Below are positions 6,977 through 15,446 of a stretch of 64,000 bases of DNA, piece by piece. The stretch is from Cyanobium sp. E1_MAG_00006. GTDB taxonomy: Bacteria > Cyanobacteriota > Cyanobacteriia > PCC-6307 > Cyanobiaceae. The stretch lies in contig JAIYAQ010000012.1 in assembly GCA_027488975.1 (NCBI GenBank), positions 186,001-250,000 of the forward strand. Direction: 5' to 3'. The translations under genes were made by a program, and so were the position numbers. The notes under the pieces were generated by a model. The model did no database searches. It saw only the letters and a list, made by a program, of their open reading frames with translations, and was not told the origin of the DNA. Each line of letters opens with the position of its first letter. Within the stretch, counting starts at the first letter, position 1.

Positions 6977-8148
6977 GACAGGCCCGCACCATGCTGCGAG
7001 CCGCCGTTCGCTTGATGGGGACGGCCGCAACTGTCGCAACGATCGCGTCGGTCGCGACGCCCGTGCCGGTTCTGGCTGAAGGCGCCGGTTCCGCAGCGCT
7101 GGCCGGCAGCCCGCAGCCCGCCTCGCGGGTGCTGCGGGTGGGAGTGCTGGATGGCGCCCAGCCCTGCTCCGATCTCGAGAGCGGTCAGTGGCAGGGCCTG
7201 GCGGTGGAGTTGTGGTCCCGCCTGGCCAGCCGCGAACGGCTGCCCTTCATCCTCGAAACCCGTTCCACCGCAGCCAGCCTGCTGCAGGACGTGCAGGCCG
7301 GCAGCCTCGATGTGGGCGTGGGCTGCCTGACGATCACCCCCGAACGGGTGAATGACGTTCGATTCTCCCTGCCCTTCCAGGAGATGGGGTTGGGGGTGAT
7401 GCAACGTCGCAACCGCCTGGAAGCGGGCGAGGCGGTGCTGCGCTCCTTGCTCAGCCGCGATCTCCTGCAGTTGCTGGCGGCCTATCTGGCCAGCATCACC
7501 GTGGTCAGCGTGTTGCTGTGGCAGAGCGAGGCCCATGGCAGCGGCGAGGAGCATCGCCGCCACGGCCGCCGCCGCACCTTCGCCAAGGTGTTCCAGATCC
7601 TGGCCACCGGCCCCGGCACCAACACAATCGCCTCCACCACCCGCGGCCACGGGCTGGTGATCGTCAGCTACCTGATCCGCATCATCACCGCATCACTGCT
7701 GGTGACCACGATCACTGTGAAGGTGGTGCGCGAGCCGGCTGCCGGCGTGGCGGACCTCCGCCAGCTCTCCGACCTGGAGGGCCAGCGGGTGGCGGCCCGC
7801 CCCGGCAGCGTCAGCCAGGAGGTGCTGCGCCAGATCAACGCCTCCGGACCGGAAGCGCCGATTCGGATCGTGCCGCTGCCCCAGGTGAGCCAGGCGCCGA
7901 ACCTGTTGCTGGACCAGAAGGCCGAAGCGGTGCTGGCGGAAGACCAGCAGCTGCGCTGGGCGATGAACCGCACCCCAGGGCGCACGCTGCAGATCAGCCT
8001 GCAGGGGCTGCAGCGGGAATCTCAGGCCTTCGCCCTGTCACCGCTGCTGTCGAAGGCCACCGAGGACAGGATCAACAAGGGGATCAGTGCCCTGAAGCGC
8101 AACGGCACCGTGACCCAGTTGCAGAGGGAGGCAGTGAACAAGTCTTAA
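6973..8148 (+). CDS. Prokaryotic glutamate-receptor-like ligand-gated channel
   Basis: The 391-residue protein has the GluR0 layout: signal peptide (to about residue 36), first lobe of a periplasmic amino-acid-binding domain (54-145, with VGVLDG, SLDVGVGCLTITPERV and FSLPFQEMG), a membrane helix (about 162-184), a pore-like loop (203-222), a second helix (226-249), then the second lobe (255-370, with LSDLEGQRVAARPGSVS and KAEAVLAEDQQL). A binding domain split by a helix-loop-helix is diagnostic. The loop reads ILATGPGTNTIA instead of the K+ filter TVGYGD, so ion selectivity is uncertain. The ligand is probably an amino acid. It is translationally coupled to DUF3593. Confidence 0.75.
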   Translation: MRQARTMLRAAVRLMGTAATVATIASVATPVPVLAEGAGSAALAGSPQPASRVLRVGVLDGAQPCSDLESGQWQGLAVELWSRLASRERLPFILETRSTAASLLQDVQAGSLDVGVGCLTITPERVNDVRFSLPFQEMGLGVMQRRNRLEAGEAVLRSLLSRDLLQLLAAYLASITVVSVLLWQSEAHGSGEEHRRHGRRRTFAKVFQILATGPGTNTIASTTRGHGLVIVSYLIRIITASLLVTTITVKVVREPAAGVADLRQLSDLEGQRVAARPGSVSQEVLRQINASGPEAPIRIVPLPQVSQAPNLLLDQKAEAVLAEDQQLRWAMNRTPGRTLQISLQGLQRESQAFALSPLLSKATEDRINKGISALKRNGTVTQLQREAVNKS

Positions 8149-8206
8149 GCGGGCCTCGCTGCCAGCCGGATCCGCTCGGAAGATGAGGCGTCGCCCCGAG
8201 AATTCG

Positions 8207-8464
8207 ATGCTCGCTCCCCTGCTGGCCATCGCCCCTGCCTCCGTCGCCTGGTCCCCCAAGGTTGGCCTGGTGATGATCATCGCCAACGTGATCGCCATCG
8301 GCATCGGCAAGGCCACCATCAAGTACCCCAACGAAGGCGCCAAGCTGCCCAACGCCGCCATGTTCGGTGGCATGAGCCATGCCGCTCTGCTGGCCACCAC
8401 CTCCTTCGGCCACATCCTCGGCATGGGCGCAATCCTCGGCCTGGCCGCCCGCGGCGTGGTCTGA
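8207..8464 (+). CDS. psaK: Photosystem I reaction center subunit PsaK
   Basis: This 85-residue two-helix protein matches PsaK: WSPKVGLVMIIANVIAIGIG (helix 1), the polar loop KYPNEGAKLPNAAMFGGMS, and helix 2 with SFGHILGMGAILGLAA. PsaK sits at the periphery of photosystem I in the thylakoid and helps connect antenna or phycobilisome/IsiA. The track's start at 8183 adds eight residues; ATG 8207 gives the usual PsaK N-terminus. A strong terminator follows 18 bases after the stop, so psaK ends its transcription unit. Confidence 0.95.
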   Translation: MLAPLLAIAPASVAWSPKVGLVMIIANVIAIGIGKATIKYPNEGAKLPNAAMFGGMSHAALLATTSFGHILGMGAILGLAARGVV

Positions 8465-8482
8465 GATCAGAGCGATCGTGTT

Positions 8483-8510
8483 GCAGGCCTCCACGCGGGG
8501 CCTGCTTTTT
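8483..8510 (+). terminator. Intrinsic terminator after psaK
   Basis: GCAGGCC (8483-8489) pairs perfectly with GGCCTGC (8499-8505) around a 9-base loop and is followed by TTTTT. It lies between psaK and the convergent reductase gene. Confidence 0.9.
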
Positions 8511-8529
8511 CGTTCCAGCCACGGCTGCG

Positions 8530-9804
8530 TCAGCGCCAGCCGAGCAGATAGGGAAGCGCCCGAGGTCCGTAGCGCTCAAAGCGGTAGTCGAACAGCAGGG
8601 CGGAGAGGTCCTCAGCTCCGGCACCCGCCTCGAGACCGGCCAGCAGGCGCCGCAACCGCCCATCGGCCGTGGGGCCATCCAGCCCCAGCCAGGTGCGGCG
8701 GGCCAGGCGGCCGCTCAGGCTCCAGCGCCAACCCAGTCGCCGCCGCAGCCGACGTGGATAGCGGCGCAGGGCCGCAGGCCTGCCCGCCAACGCCTGCAAC
8801 AGCAACGGGGCCAGAACGGCACTGCTGCTGAGGGCATGGCGGATGCCTTCGCCACCCAGCAGGTTGGCCGTGCTCACCGCATCGCCAAGGCCCAGCAGGG
8901 GACCGTTCTGATGGGGTTCGCGCCGGCGGATCGTGCTGCGAATCACGCCGCCATGGCGATCCAGCACCAGCGCCTGGGCCAGATCCAGCCGCTGCAGCAC
9001 GTTCTGGAGCAGCCCATGCAGCGGTGGCTGCGGTCGGCCGGGATCATCCAGCCGGCAGACGCCCACCTTCAGCTGGCCCGGCGCCATCGGGAACACCCAG
9101 CCGTAGCCCTGGGGCACCCAATCCGATCCCAGCAGGAAGCTGAGCCGATCCGCCCAGATCTGCCAGACGGCTTGGTCCACCTGCAGCAGCCATTCCACGC
9201 CGCCGCCACTCACCAGCGGGTCGTCGGCGTGGTCGGGCTCGCCGAGCAACGCCCGCTGCTGGCCGGTGGCATCCACCAGCCAGCGGCTGCGGATCCAGCG
9301 TTGCGCACCAGCTGGCCCCCGCAGCAGCGTGCGGGCCTGCGCGCCATCGGGCTGCCACTCCACTGCACGCCAGCCCAGCCGCAACTCGGCCCCAGCGGCC
9401 TCCGCCCGCTCCGCCAGGCAGTGGCGCAGGGCGCCGAAATCGAGAACCGCTCCGAGTGGCGGCACACTCTCCTCGGCCGCCGCGGTGCCGGCAGCGTTGG
9501 CCGCAGGCGTCGCTGATGTCCAGCTGCGCCGGTCTGAGCCCGGCCCCAATAGGGTCCAGCTCGACCAGCGGGCCGCCACCACCGCATCCGGAAGGGCGTG
9601 CTCCTGAACCGCCGCCCAGGGGAGCGCGGCACTGCTGAAGGCGGCCTGGCGGAGATCCACCAGGCTGTCCACCAGCAGCACTGAGGCACCGGCCTGAGCC
9701 AGCCGCCGCGCCAGATCGGCACCAGCAGGGCCGGCGCCGGCGATCAACACATCGCAGCTGTCCTCGCCCGGAGTGGCCAGCAGCTCTCCTCCGGGATCAG
9801 ACAC
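8530..9804 (-). CDS. FAD-dependent oxidoreductase, geranylgeranyl-reductase-like
   Basis: This 424-residue flavoprotein has an N-terminal Rossmann motif [21 protein letters not shown] (17-37), an internal WLVDATGQQ segment and the FAD-contacting [21 protein letters not shown] near residue 320. These match the geranylgeranyl-reductase / UbiH-like flavoprotein group, not a classical lycopene cyclase. The substrate is probably an isoprenoid or quinone. Its GTG start overlaps the end of dxs by 8 bases, so it is co-transcribed with the enzyme that begins isoprenoid synthesis, which supports an isoprenoid substrate. Confidence 0.7.
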   Translation of the reverse strand: MSDPGGELLATPGEDSCDVLIAGAGPAGADLARRLAQAGASVLLVDSLVDLRQAAFSSAALPWAAVQEHALPDAVVAARWSSWTLLGPGSDRRSWTSATPAANAAGTAAAEESVPPLGAVLDFGALRHCLAERAEAAGAELRLGWRAVEWQPDGAQARTLLRGPAGAQRWIRSRWLVDATGQQRALLGEPDHADDPLVSGGGVEWLLQVDQAVWQIWADRLSFLLGSDWVPQGYGWVFPMAPGQLKVGVCRLDDPGRPQPPLHGLLQNVLQRLDLAQALVLDRHGGVIRSTIRRREPHQNGPLLGLGDAVSTANLLGGEGIRHALSSSAVLAPLLLQALAGRPAALRRYPRRLRRRLGWRWSLSGRLARRTWLGLDGPTADGRLRRLLAGLEAGAGAEDLSALLFDYRFERYGPRALPYLLGWR

Positions 9805-11704
9805 CCACCGGCTGACGCCGCAGGGCGCTGAAGCGCTGGAGGATTCCGTCCGCCATCTGCGGCGGCGTCAGCCCGAGGCTCTGCTTGCTTTGCTCCGGGC
9901 TGGCGTGATCCACCAGCACATCGGGAATACCGATGCGGTGCACCGGCACGAGCACGTCGTGGTCGTTGAGGGTTTCCACCACCGCAGCGCCGAAACCTCC
10001 GGCCAGGCAGCCCTCCTCCATGGTCACCACCCGACCGATGCGCTGGGCCATCGGCAGGATCAGCGCCTGATCCAGCGGGCGCAGGAAGCGCGCATTGATC
10101 ACAGCGGCACGAACCCCCTGCTCCTGAAGCAGGCCGGCAGTGGCCATCGCCGGCGCCACCATCGCGCCGTAGGCCACGATCAGCAGATCGTCGCCGTCGG
10201 CCAGCAGCTCGCCGCGACCGATCTCCAGGGGCTCCCAGCCCTCCTCCATCAGCGGCACGCCTTCACCCTCGCCCCGGGGAATGCGCAAGGCGGTGGGTCC
10301 GCTGTGCTGCAGACAGGTGATCAGCATCCGCTGCAGTTCACCCTCATCCTTCGGTGCCATCACCGTGAAGTTGGGCACGCAGCGCAGGTAGCTGATGTCG
10401 TACTGGCCTTGGTGGGTGGGGCCATCGGCGCCGACGATGCCGGCCCGGTCCATCACGAAGGTGACGGGCAGGTTCTGGATGCCCACGTCGTGAATCAGCT
10501 GGTCGTAGGCACGCTGCAGGAAGGTGCTGTAGATGGCGCACACCGGCCGCAGGCCCTCGCAGGCCATGCCGGCGGCCATGGTCACTGCATGCTGCTCGGC
10601 GATGCCCACATCGAAATACTGATGCGGCCGTGCCTTCTCCAGCAGATCAAGGCCCGTGCCGGTGGCCATGGCCGCAGTGATGCCCACCACGCGCGGATTC
10701 TGCTCGCAGATCTTGATCAGCGTCTGGCCGAACACCTTGCTGTAGCTGGGCGGCTTGGGTTTGCTCGAGGGATACGCCTTGCCGGTGGCCAGATCGAAGG
10801 CGCTCTGGGCGTGGTAGCCCACCTGGTCCTCCTCGGCATAGGCATAGCCCTTGCCCTTGGTGGTGGCCACGTGCACCAGCACCGGCCCCTCGTGCTCATG
10901 GGCCTGCTGGAACACCTTGATCATCTCGGCCATGTCGTGGCCATCGACGGGGCCCATGTAAGTGAACCCCAGCTCCTCGAACACGGCGCCCAGCTTGGGC
11001 ACCGCCAGGCGCTTCATGCTCTCCTTGAGGTTCTTCAGCTCGGTGGGCAGCTCACCGTGCATGAACGGCAGGTGCTTGATGGCCTCCTCGGCGTTGTCCT
11101 GCAGGAACTGCAGCGGCTTGCTGTGCCGCATGCGGTTCAGGTGCGTGCTCAGGGCACCCACCGGCGGGCTGATCGACATGTCGTTGTCGTTCAGAACCAC
11201 CAGCAGCCGGGTTTTCGGCAGGTGGCCGGCATGGTTGATGGCCTCCAGAGCCATGCCACCGGTGAGGGATCCATCGCCGATCACGGCGACGCACTTGAAG
11301 TCTTCACCGCGCTGATCCCGGGCCAGGGCCATGCCCAGGGCTGCCGAGATGGAGGTGCTGGCGTGGCCGGCACCGAAATGATCGAAGCGGCTCTCGCTGC
11401 GCTTGAGATAGCCAGCCACGCCATCCTTCTGGCGCAGTGTGCCGAAATCGTTGTACCGGCCGGTGATCAGCTTGTGGGGGTAAGCCTGATGGCCCACATC
11501 CCACACCACCCGGTCATGGTCGAGATCGAGGGTTTGATAGAGGGCCAGGGTGAGTTCCACCACCCCAAGCCCCGGACCCAGATGGCCGCCGCTGGTGCTC
11601 ACCACCTCCAGATGGCGTTCGCGGATCTGACGGGCGACGTCCTGCAGCTCGGCGACGCTCAGCCCGTGCAGCTGATTCGGATGCGTCAGCTCGCTGAGAT
11701 GCAT
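9797..11704 (-). CDS. dxs: 1-deoxy-D-xylulose-5-phosphate synthase
   Basis: The 635-residue enzyme condenses pyruvate and glyceraldehyde-3-phosphate to DXP, the first step of the MEP pathway that feeds carotenoids, phytol and plastoquinone. Visible features are the N-terminal [18 protein letters not shown], thiamine-diphosphate motif [18 protein letters not shown], transketolase pyrimidine domain with [18 protein letters not shown], and the C-terminal domain with [15 protein letters not shown]. Length is normal. It is followed in overlap by the FAD reductase. Divergent from ilvA with about 115 bases between. A 683-aa antisense track ORF over it is an artefact of GC-rich coding sequence. Confidence 0.97.
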   Translation of the reverse strand: MHLSELTHPNQLHGLSVAELQDVARQIRERHLEVVSTSGGHLGPGLGVVELTLALYQTLDLDHDRVVWDVGHQAYPHKLITGRYNDFGTLRQKDGVAGYLKRSESRFDHFGAGHASTSISAALGMALARDQRGEDFKCVAVIGDGSLTGGMALEAINHAGHLPKTRLLVVLNDNDMSISPPVGALSTHLNRMRHSKPLQFLQDNAEEAIKHLPFMHGELPTELKNLKESMKRLAVPKLGAVFEELGFTYMGPVDGHDMAEMIKVFQQAHEHEGPVLVHVATTKGKGYAYAEEDQVGYHAQSAFDLATGKAYPSSKPKPPSYSKVFGQTLIKICEQNPRVVGITAAMATGTGLDLLEKARPHQYFDVGIAEQHAVTMAAGMACEGLRPVCAIYSTFLQRAYDQLIHDVGIQNLPVTFVMDRAGIVGADGPTHQGQYDISYLRCVPNFTVMAPKDEGELQRMLITCLQHSGPTALRIPRGEGEGVPLMEEGWEPLEIGRGELLADGDDLLIVAYGAMVAPAMATAGLLQEQGVRAAVINARFLRPLDQALILPMAQRIGRVVTMEEGCLAGGFGAAVVETLNDHDVLVPVHRIGIPDVLVDHASPEQSKQSLGLTPPQMADGILQRFSALRRQPVGV

Positions 11705-11820
11705 GCCACGGGCCTTCAGTGGGAATCAGCCTACGTGTCTCACCTGAGCCGTTGGCGTCGGATCACACCGTCTGCGGCGGGTCGTCATGAGCCGGCCACC
11801 GGGCTTGGCACACTGAGGCC

Positions 11821-13461
11821 ATGACAGAGGCGATGCGCGATTCAGGCGGCGACAGCCAGGCGGGAGCCGGGGCGCGGCAGGCCGCTGCCACCACCGAGGA
11901 CCCCTGCTCGGACATGCTCCAGCGGATCCTGCGGGCTCGCGTGTACGACGTGGCGGTCGAATCGCCCCTCGATCCCGCCCCCAACCTCTCCCGCCGCCTG
12001 GGCAACACCGTGCTGCTCAAGCGGGAAGACCTGCAGCCGGTGTTCAGCTTCAAGCTGCGCGGCGCTTACAACAAGATGGCCGGCCTGACGCCGGCGGAGC
12101 TGGAACGCGGCGTGATCGCCGCCAGCGCCGGCAACCACGCCCAGGGCGTGGCCCTCAGCGCCCAGACGCTGGGCTGCCGCGCCGTGATCGTGATGCCGGT
12201 CACCACACCGGAGATGAAGGTGCGGGCTGTCGCTGCCCGCGGCGCCGAGGTGGTACTGCACGGCGACACCTACGACGCCGCCTGCGCCGAAGCCTGGCGA
12301 CTGGCCGAGGAGCGCGGCCTCACCTTCATCCATCCGTTCGACGATCCTGAGGTGATCGCCGGCCAGGGAACCATCGCCCTGGAGATCCTGCGCCAGTGCT
12401 CCTCGCCCCCCGATGCCATCTACGTGGCGGTGGGTGGTGGCGGCCTGATCGCCGGCATCGCCACCTACGTGAAATCCCTCTGGCCCCAGGTAGAGGTGAT
12501 CGGCGTGGAGCCAGAGGATGCCGATGCCATGACCCGCTCCCTCGCCCAGGGCGAACGGGTGATGCTGGAGCAGGTGGGCCTGTTCGCCGATGGCGTGGCC
12601 GTGCGGCAGGTGGGGGAGCGCACCTTCGCCCTGGCCCGCCGGCATGTGGACGCGATGGTGACCGTGAACACCGACGCCATCTGCGCAGCGATCAAGGACG
12701 TGTTCGAGGACACCCGTTCGATCCTTGAACCCGCCGGGGCCCTGGCAGTGGCCGGCATGAAGGCGGATGTGGCCAGACGCGGCCTCAAGGGCCGCACCCT
12801 GGTGGCGGTGGCCTGCGGGGCCAACATGAACTTCGATCGGCTGCGCTTCGTGGCCGAGCGCACCGAGATCAGCGAAGACCGCGAAGCGATGCTGGCGGTG
12901 GAGATTCCCGAGCAGCCCGGCAGCCTGCGCCAGTTCTGCAACCTGCTCGGCAGCCGCAACCTCACCGAGTTCAGCTACCGCCTGGCGGATCCCGGCCGCG
13001 CCCACATCTTCGTGGGGGTGCAAACGAGCGGCAGCAGCGATGAGCAGAACCTGATCCACGATGTGCAGGGCGCCGGCTTCCCCTGCCTCGACCTCTCCAA
13101 CGACGAGCTGGCCAAGCTGCACCTGCGCCACATGGTGGGCGGCCGGATGCCGTCCAGCGCCGGCGAGGCCGCTGGCCACGGCCGCGAGCTGCTCTATCGC
13201 TTCGAGTTTCCGGAGCGGCCGGGGGCGCTGATGCGCTTCCTCACCAGCCTGCATCCCGACTGGAACATCAGCATGTTCCACTACCGCAACCACGGCGCCG
13301 ACGTGGGCCGCATCGTGGTGGGGGTGCAGGTGCCGCCCGCCGAGATGCCCGCCTGGCAGACCTTCCTCGACGGCCTCGGCTATAGCTACGTGGACGAGAC
13401 CGGCAACCCTGCCTACCGCCTCTTCCTGGGCGAGCTGGCCGGGGGCGTTGAGGTTGGGTAA
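11821..13461 (+). CDS. ilvA: Threonine ammonia-lyase, biosynthetic
   Basis: The 546-residue PLP enzyme converts threonine to 2-oxobutanoate, the committed step to isoleucine. The PLP lysine lies in SFKLRGAYNKM, the ASAGNHAQGVALSA loop follows, and the glycine-rich phosphate site is VGGGGLIAGIATYV. Two C-terminal ACT-like regulatory domains are visible (AVEIPEQPGSLRQFCNLLG and YRFEFPERPGALMRFLTSL), the form expected of the isoleucine-inhibited biosynthetic enzyme. The 3' end overlaps the scpB reading frame by 14 bases. Confidence 0.95.
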   Translation: MTEAMRDSGGDSQAGAGARQAAATTEDPCSDMLQRILRARVYDVAVESPLDPAPNLSRRLGNTVLLKREDLQPVFSFKLRGAYNKMAGLTPAELERGVIAASAGNHAQGVALSAQTLGCRAVIVMPVTTPEMKVRAVAARGAEVVLHGDTYDAACAEAWRLAEERGLTFIHPFDDPEVIAGQGTIALEILRQCSSPPDAIYVAVGGGGLIAGIATYVKSLWPQVEVIGVEPEDADAMTRSLAQGERVMLEQVGLFADGVAVRQVGERTFALARRHVDAMVTVNTDAICAAIKDVFEDTRSILEPAGALAVAGMKADVARRGLKGRTLVAVACGANMNFDRLRFVAERTEISEDREAMLAVEIPEQPGSLRQFCNLLGSRNLTEFSYRLADPGRAHIFVGVQTSGSSDEQNLIHDVQGAGFPCLDLSNDELAKLHLRHMVGGRMPSSAGEAAGHGRELLYRFEFPERPGALMRFLTSLHPDWNISMFHYRNHGADVGRIVVGVQVPPAEMPAWQTFLDGLGYSYVDETGNPAYRLFLGELAGGVEVG

Positions 13462-14119
13462 CTTGCGCGAACCGCAGGTGGCGCCGGTGGATTCCAACCC
13501 CGAGGGCCTCACGCCCGCTTCCAGCGAACCCGCCGCGTCAGTGGCCGCACCCGGGCTGGAGTTGCTCTCCCTGCCGGCGCGGATCGAGGCGATCCTCTAC
13601 CTCAAGGGCAAGCCCCTCAGCCTGGGTGATCTGGCCGAGATCGCCGGCATCAACCGCGATGAGGCCGAGATGGGGCTGATCACGCTGATGGCCGACTACG
13701 CCCACCGCGACACGGCCCTGGAGATCCGCCAGGAGGGCCAGCGCTACAGCCTGCAGCTGCGCGATGGCCTGGGTGGGCTCGTGCAGAACCTGCTGCCGGT
13801 GGACCTCTCCACCGCCGCCCTGCGCACCCTGGCCACCATCGCCTTGAAGAAGCGCATCCTGCAGTCGGATCTGGTGGAGTTGCGCGGCTCCGGCGCCTAC
13901 GACCACATCAAGGAGCTGCTGGCCCAGAACTTCATCGAGCGCAAACGCCAGAGCGAAGGCCGTTCCTACTGGCTGACGCTGAGCGAGAAGTTCCACCGCA
14001 CCTTCGCCATCCGCACCGACGATCTGGTCGCCCGCAGCCGCACAGGCCGCCGTGAGGAGCCAGCCCCGGAGATCGCCCCGGCGGAGCCCCTCAGTAATGC
14101 CGACTGGGAAGCCGCCTGA
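13448..14119 (+). CDS. scpB: Segregation and condensation protein B
   Basis: The 223-residue protein carries the two winged-helix domains of ScpB: RIEAILYLKGKPLSLGDLAE (first) and LRTLATIALKKRILQSDLVELRG with AYDHIKELLAQNFIERKRQ (second). ScpB is the kite subunit of the Smc-ScpAB condensin that compacts and segregates chromosomes. The first 35 residues are a low-complexity Pro/Ala/Ser tail and the acidic C-terminus is variable. The TTG start at 13448 overlaps ilvA; an internal GTG (13478) is an alternative. No smc or scpA nearby. Confidence 0.85.
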   Translation: MRLGNLREPQVAPVDSNPEGLTPASSEPAASVAAPGLELLSLPARIEAILYLKGKPLSLGDLAEIAGINRDEAEMGLITLMADYAHRDTALEIRQEGQRYSLQLRDGLGGLVQNLLPVDLSTAALRTLATIALKKRILQSDLVELRGSGAYDHIKELLAQNFIERKRQSEGRSYWLTLSEKFHRTFAIRTDDLVARSRTGRREEPAPEIAPAEPLSNADWEAA

Positions 14120-14122
14120 GCT

Positions 14123-14148
14123 GCATCTGAATACGGCATCTGAATACA
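14123..14148 (+). repeat. 13-bp tandem repeat, two copies
   Basis: GCATCTGAATACG (14123-14135) is followed directly by GCATCTGAATACA (14136-14148). It lies between scpB and the yggT-family gene. A second 13-bp tandem array lies on the other side of the yggT-family gene. Confidence 0.85.
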
Positions 14149-14172
14149 GTCAGCCCAGACACGCACAGCCCC

Positions 14173-14463
14173 ATGGCCCCCATCCTCGGCGACCTGATCG
14201 GGGTTCTGATCCAGACCCTCTCGATCTACACCCTGGTTCTGCTGGTGCGGGTGCTGCTCACCTGGTTCCCGAATCTGGACTGGAGCAACCCGGTGCTCTC
14301 AAGCGTCAGCGCCATCACCGACCCGTACCTGAACATCTTCCGGGGCCTGATCCCGCCCATCGGCGGATTGGATCTCTCGGCGATCGTGGCGTTCCTGGCC
14401 CTGCAACTGGTGCAGACCCTGCTGGAGCAGAGCCGCGTGCTCTTCTACCCGTCGCTCTACTGA
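14173..14463 (+). CDS. YggT family membrane protein
   Basis: This 96-residue protein has two transmembrane helices and the YggT pattern: LVLLVRVLLTWFPNLDWSNP, then PYLNIFRGLIPPIGGLDLSAIVAFLALQ. In cyanobacteria and plastids the family (YlmG/Ycf19-like) is linked to division and nucleoid partitioning or to thylakoid cytochrome maturation; the role here is inferred from the family only. It follows scpB on the same strand by 53 bases. Its stop codon lies inside the first unit of a three-copy 13-bp tandem repeat. Confidence 0.85.
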   Translation: MAPILGDLIGVLIQTLSIYTLVLLVRVLLTWFPNLDWSNPVLSSVSAITDPYLNIFRGLIPPIGGLDLSAIVAFLALQLVQTLLEQSRVLFYPSLY

Positions 14464-14496
14464 GGCCAGCGACTGAGGCCATCTACTGAGGCCAGC
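14458..14496 (+). repeat. 13-bp tandem repeat, three copies
   Basis: TACTGAGGCCAGC, GACTGAGGCCATC, TACTGAGGCCAGC run head to tail from 14458 to 14496, starting at the last codons of the yggT-family gene. Copies 1 and 3 are identical; copy 2 differs at two positions. Each unit carries TGA. It sits in the short convergent gap before the next gene. Confidence 0.9.
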
Positions 14497-14522
14497 ACGT
14501 CAGGCTGACCAGCCGAAGCCGC

Positions 14523-15020
14523 TCAGCCGCCAGCCACCGCCTGCTCCAGCGGCAGCAGATCATCAAACTCACCGGCGCGGGTACGTACCGGTGCGCTGAA
14601 ACCGCGTGCCTTGACGTTGGCGAACGTGAAGGGGCCGGGTGTGCCGGCGGGCACCGCCAGGCGCAGGGCAAAGCTGGAGTCACCGGGCGGCACATCACCG
14701 ATCGAACCCACCCGCGAGCGGTTCTGCAGCACCGGTTCACCGCTGGCATCGAGGATCTGGGCGAATACATCGGTGTCGACCACCGGCTTGCGGCCGGGGT
14801 TGCTCACCATGCCGCGCAGCACGTAGCAGCTGGCACCGCTGGGGCGGCGCAGCTGCGGCTGGGAGCCGATGTCCTCCGAGGGGCAGGGATCCAGGCTCAC
14901 CTGGCTCACGCTCAGGCCCGCAGCCAGGGCGGGCGGCACGCCCGGCCCCAGCAGGCTGAACAGGCTCAGCAGGCAGAGCGCGAGGGCCAACAGCGGCTGG
15001 GCCGGGAAACGTCGGATCAC
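14523..15020 (-). CDS. Secreted hypothetical protein, FxLYD-like
   Basis: The 165-residue protein has a clear signal peptide (LLALALCLLSLFSLLGPGVPPALAAG), so it is exported. The mature part reads as a small beta-sandwich: YVLRGMVSNPGRKPVVDTDVF, then RSRVGSIGDVPPGDSSFALRL, a layout like FxLYD domains that occur on bacterial surface or periplasmic proteins. Two Cys (DPCPSE and ASCYVL) could form a disulphide. It is followed on the same strand, in reverse order, by nothing obvious; the upstream neighbour at 15057 is the MazG-like gene. Confidence 0.65.
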   Translation of the reverse strand: MIRRFPAQPLLALALCLLSLFSLLGPGVPPALAAGLSVSQVSLDPCPSEDIGSQPQLRRPSGASCYVLRGMVSNPGRKPVVDTDVFAQILDASGEPVLQNRSRVGSIGDVPPGDSSFALRLAVPAGTPGPFTFANVKARGFSAPVRTRAGEFDDLLPLEQAVAGG

Positions 15021-15056
15021 GGAACGCGCAGGCGGTGGGCAGTTGCCCCATCCTGC

Positions 15057-15386
15057 TCAGCGCAGATCGCCGCTGCCGCCGATCACATTGCGCTCGGCGC
15101 GGCTGGCCAGCTTCGCCAGGTTGGCCTCGCCGATCTCCGCCAGGCTGAAGCCAAGCTCGCTGGCCAGCTGGGCCACGTACCAGAGCACATCGCCCAGTTC
15201 CAGCTTGAGGGCCTCGCGCACCTCGGGAGAGAAGCTGCCGCCGTGATCGCGCAGCACTTTCTTCACCTTGTCGGCCACTTCGCCGGCTTCGCCGCATAGG
15301 CCCAGGGTGGGATAGATGGGGTTGGCGCCCACGTCGGGGTAGCGGGCCGTGCGCCTGGCCCCTTGCTGATACGCGTTGAGATCCAT
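15057..15386 (-). CDS. MazG-like nucleoside triphosphate pyrophosphohydrolase
   Basis: About 109 residues starting MDLNAYQQGARRTARYPD. It has the all-alpha NTP-pyrophosphohydrolase metal motif: GLCGEAGEVADKVKK gives E-x2-E and LELGDVLWYVAQLASELG gives the E-x2-D. Such enzymes hydrolyse non-canonical NTPs to NMP and PPi (house-cleaning). The track shows it as the end of a 719-aa antisense ORF, but the real gene begins at ATG 15386, with pyk running divergently from 15447. Confidence 0.85.
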   Translation of the reverse strand: MDLNAYQQGARRTARYPDVGANPIYPTLGLCGEAGEVADKVKKVLRDHGGSFSPEVREALKLELGDVLWYVAQLASELGFSLAEIGEANLAKLASRAERNVIGGSGDLR

Positions 15387-15446
15387 TGGCGCCACAGGGC
15401 TGGAGGGCCCAAATGATAGTGTCGGCCTACCGTCTGGCCCTGCCGA

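Noticed and set aside
8530-9804. Lycopene beta-cyclase assignment for the FAD protein
   Set aside because: The FAD and GEGIRHAL regions fit geranylgeranyl-reductase-like flavoproteins better, and I cannot see cyclase-specific motifs.
9773-11824. 683-aa + strand ORF antisense to dxs
   Set aside because: It covers dxs exactly in reverse and is rich in His/Gln/Gly from complemented GC-rich codons. No domain is recognisable, while dxs on the minus strand is unambiguous.
11842-13512. 556-aa minus ORF antisense to ilvA
   Set aside because: Low-complexity His/Gly/Ala reading, complement of a clear ilvA.
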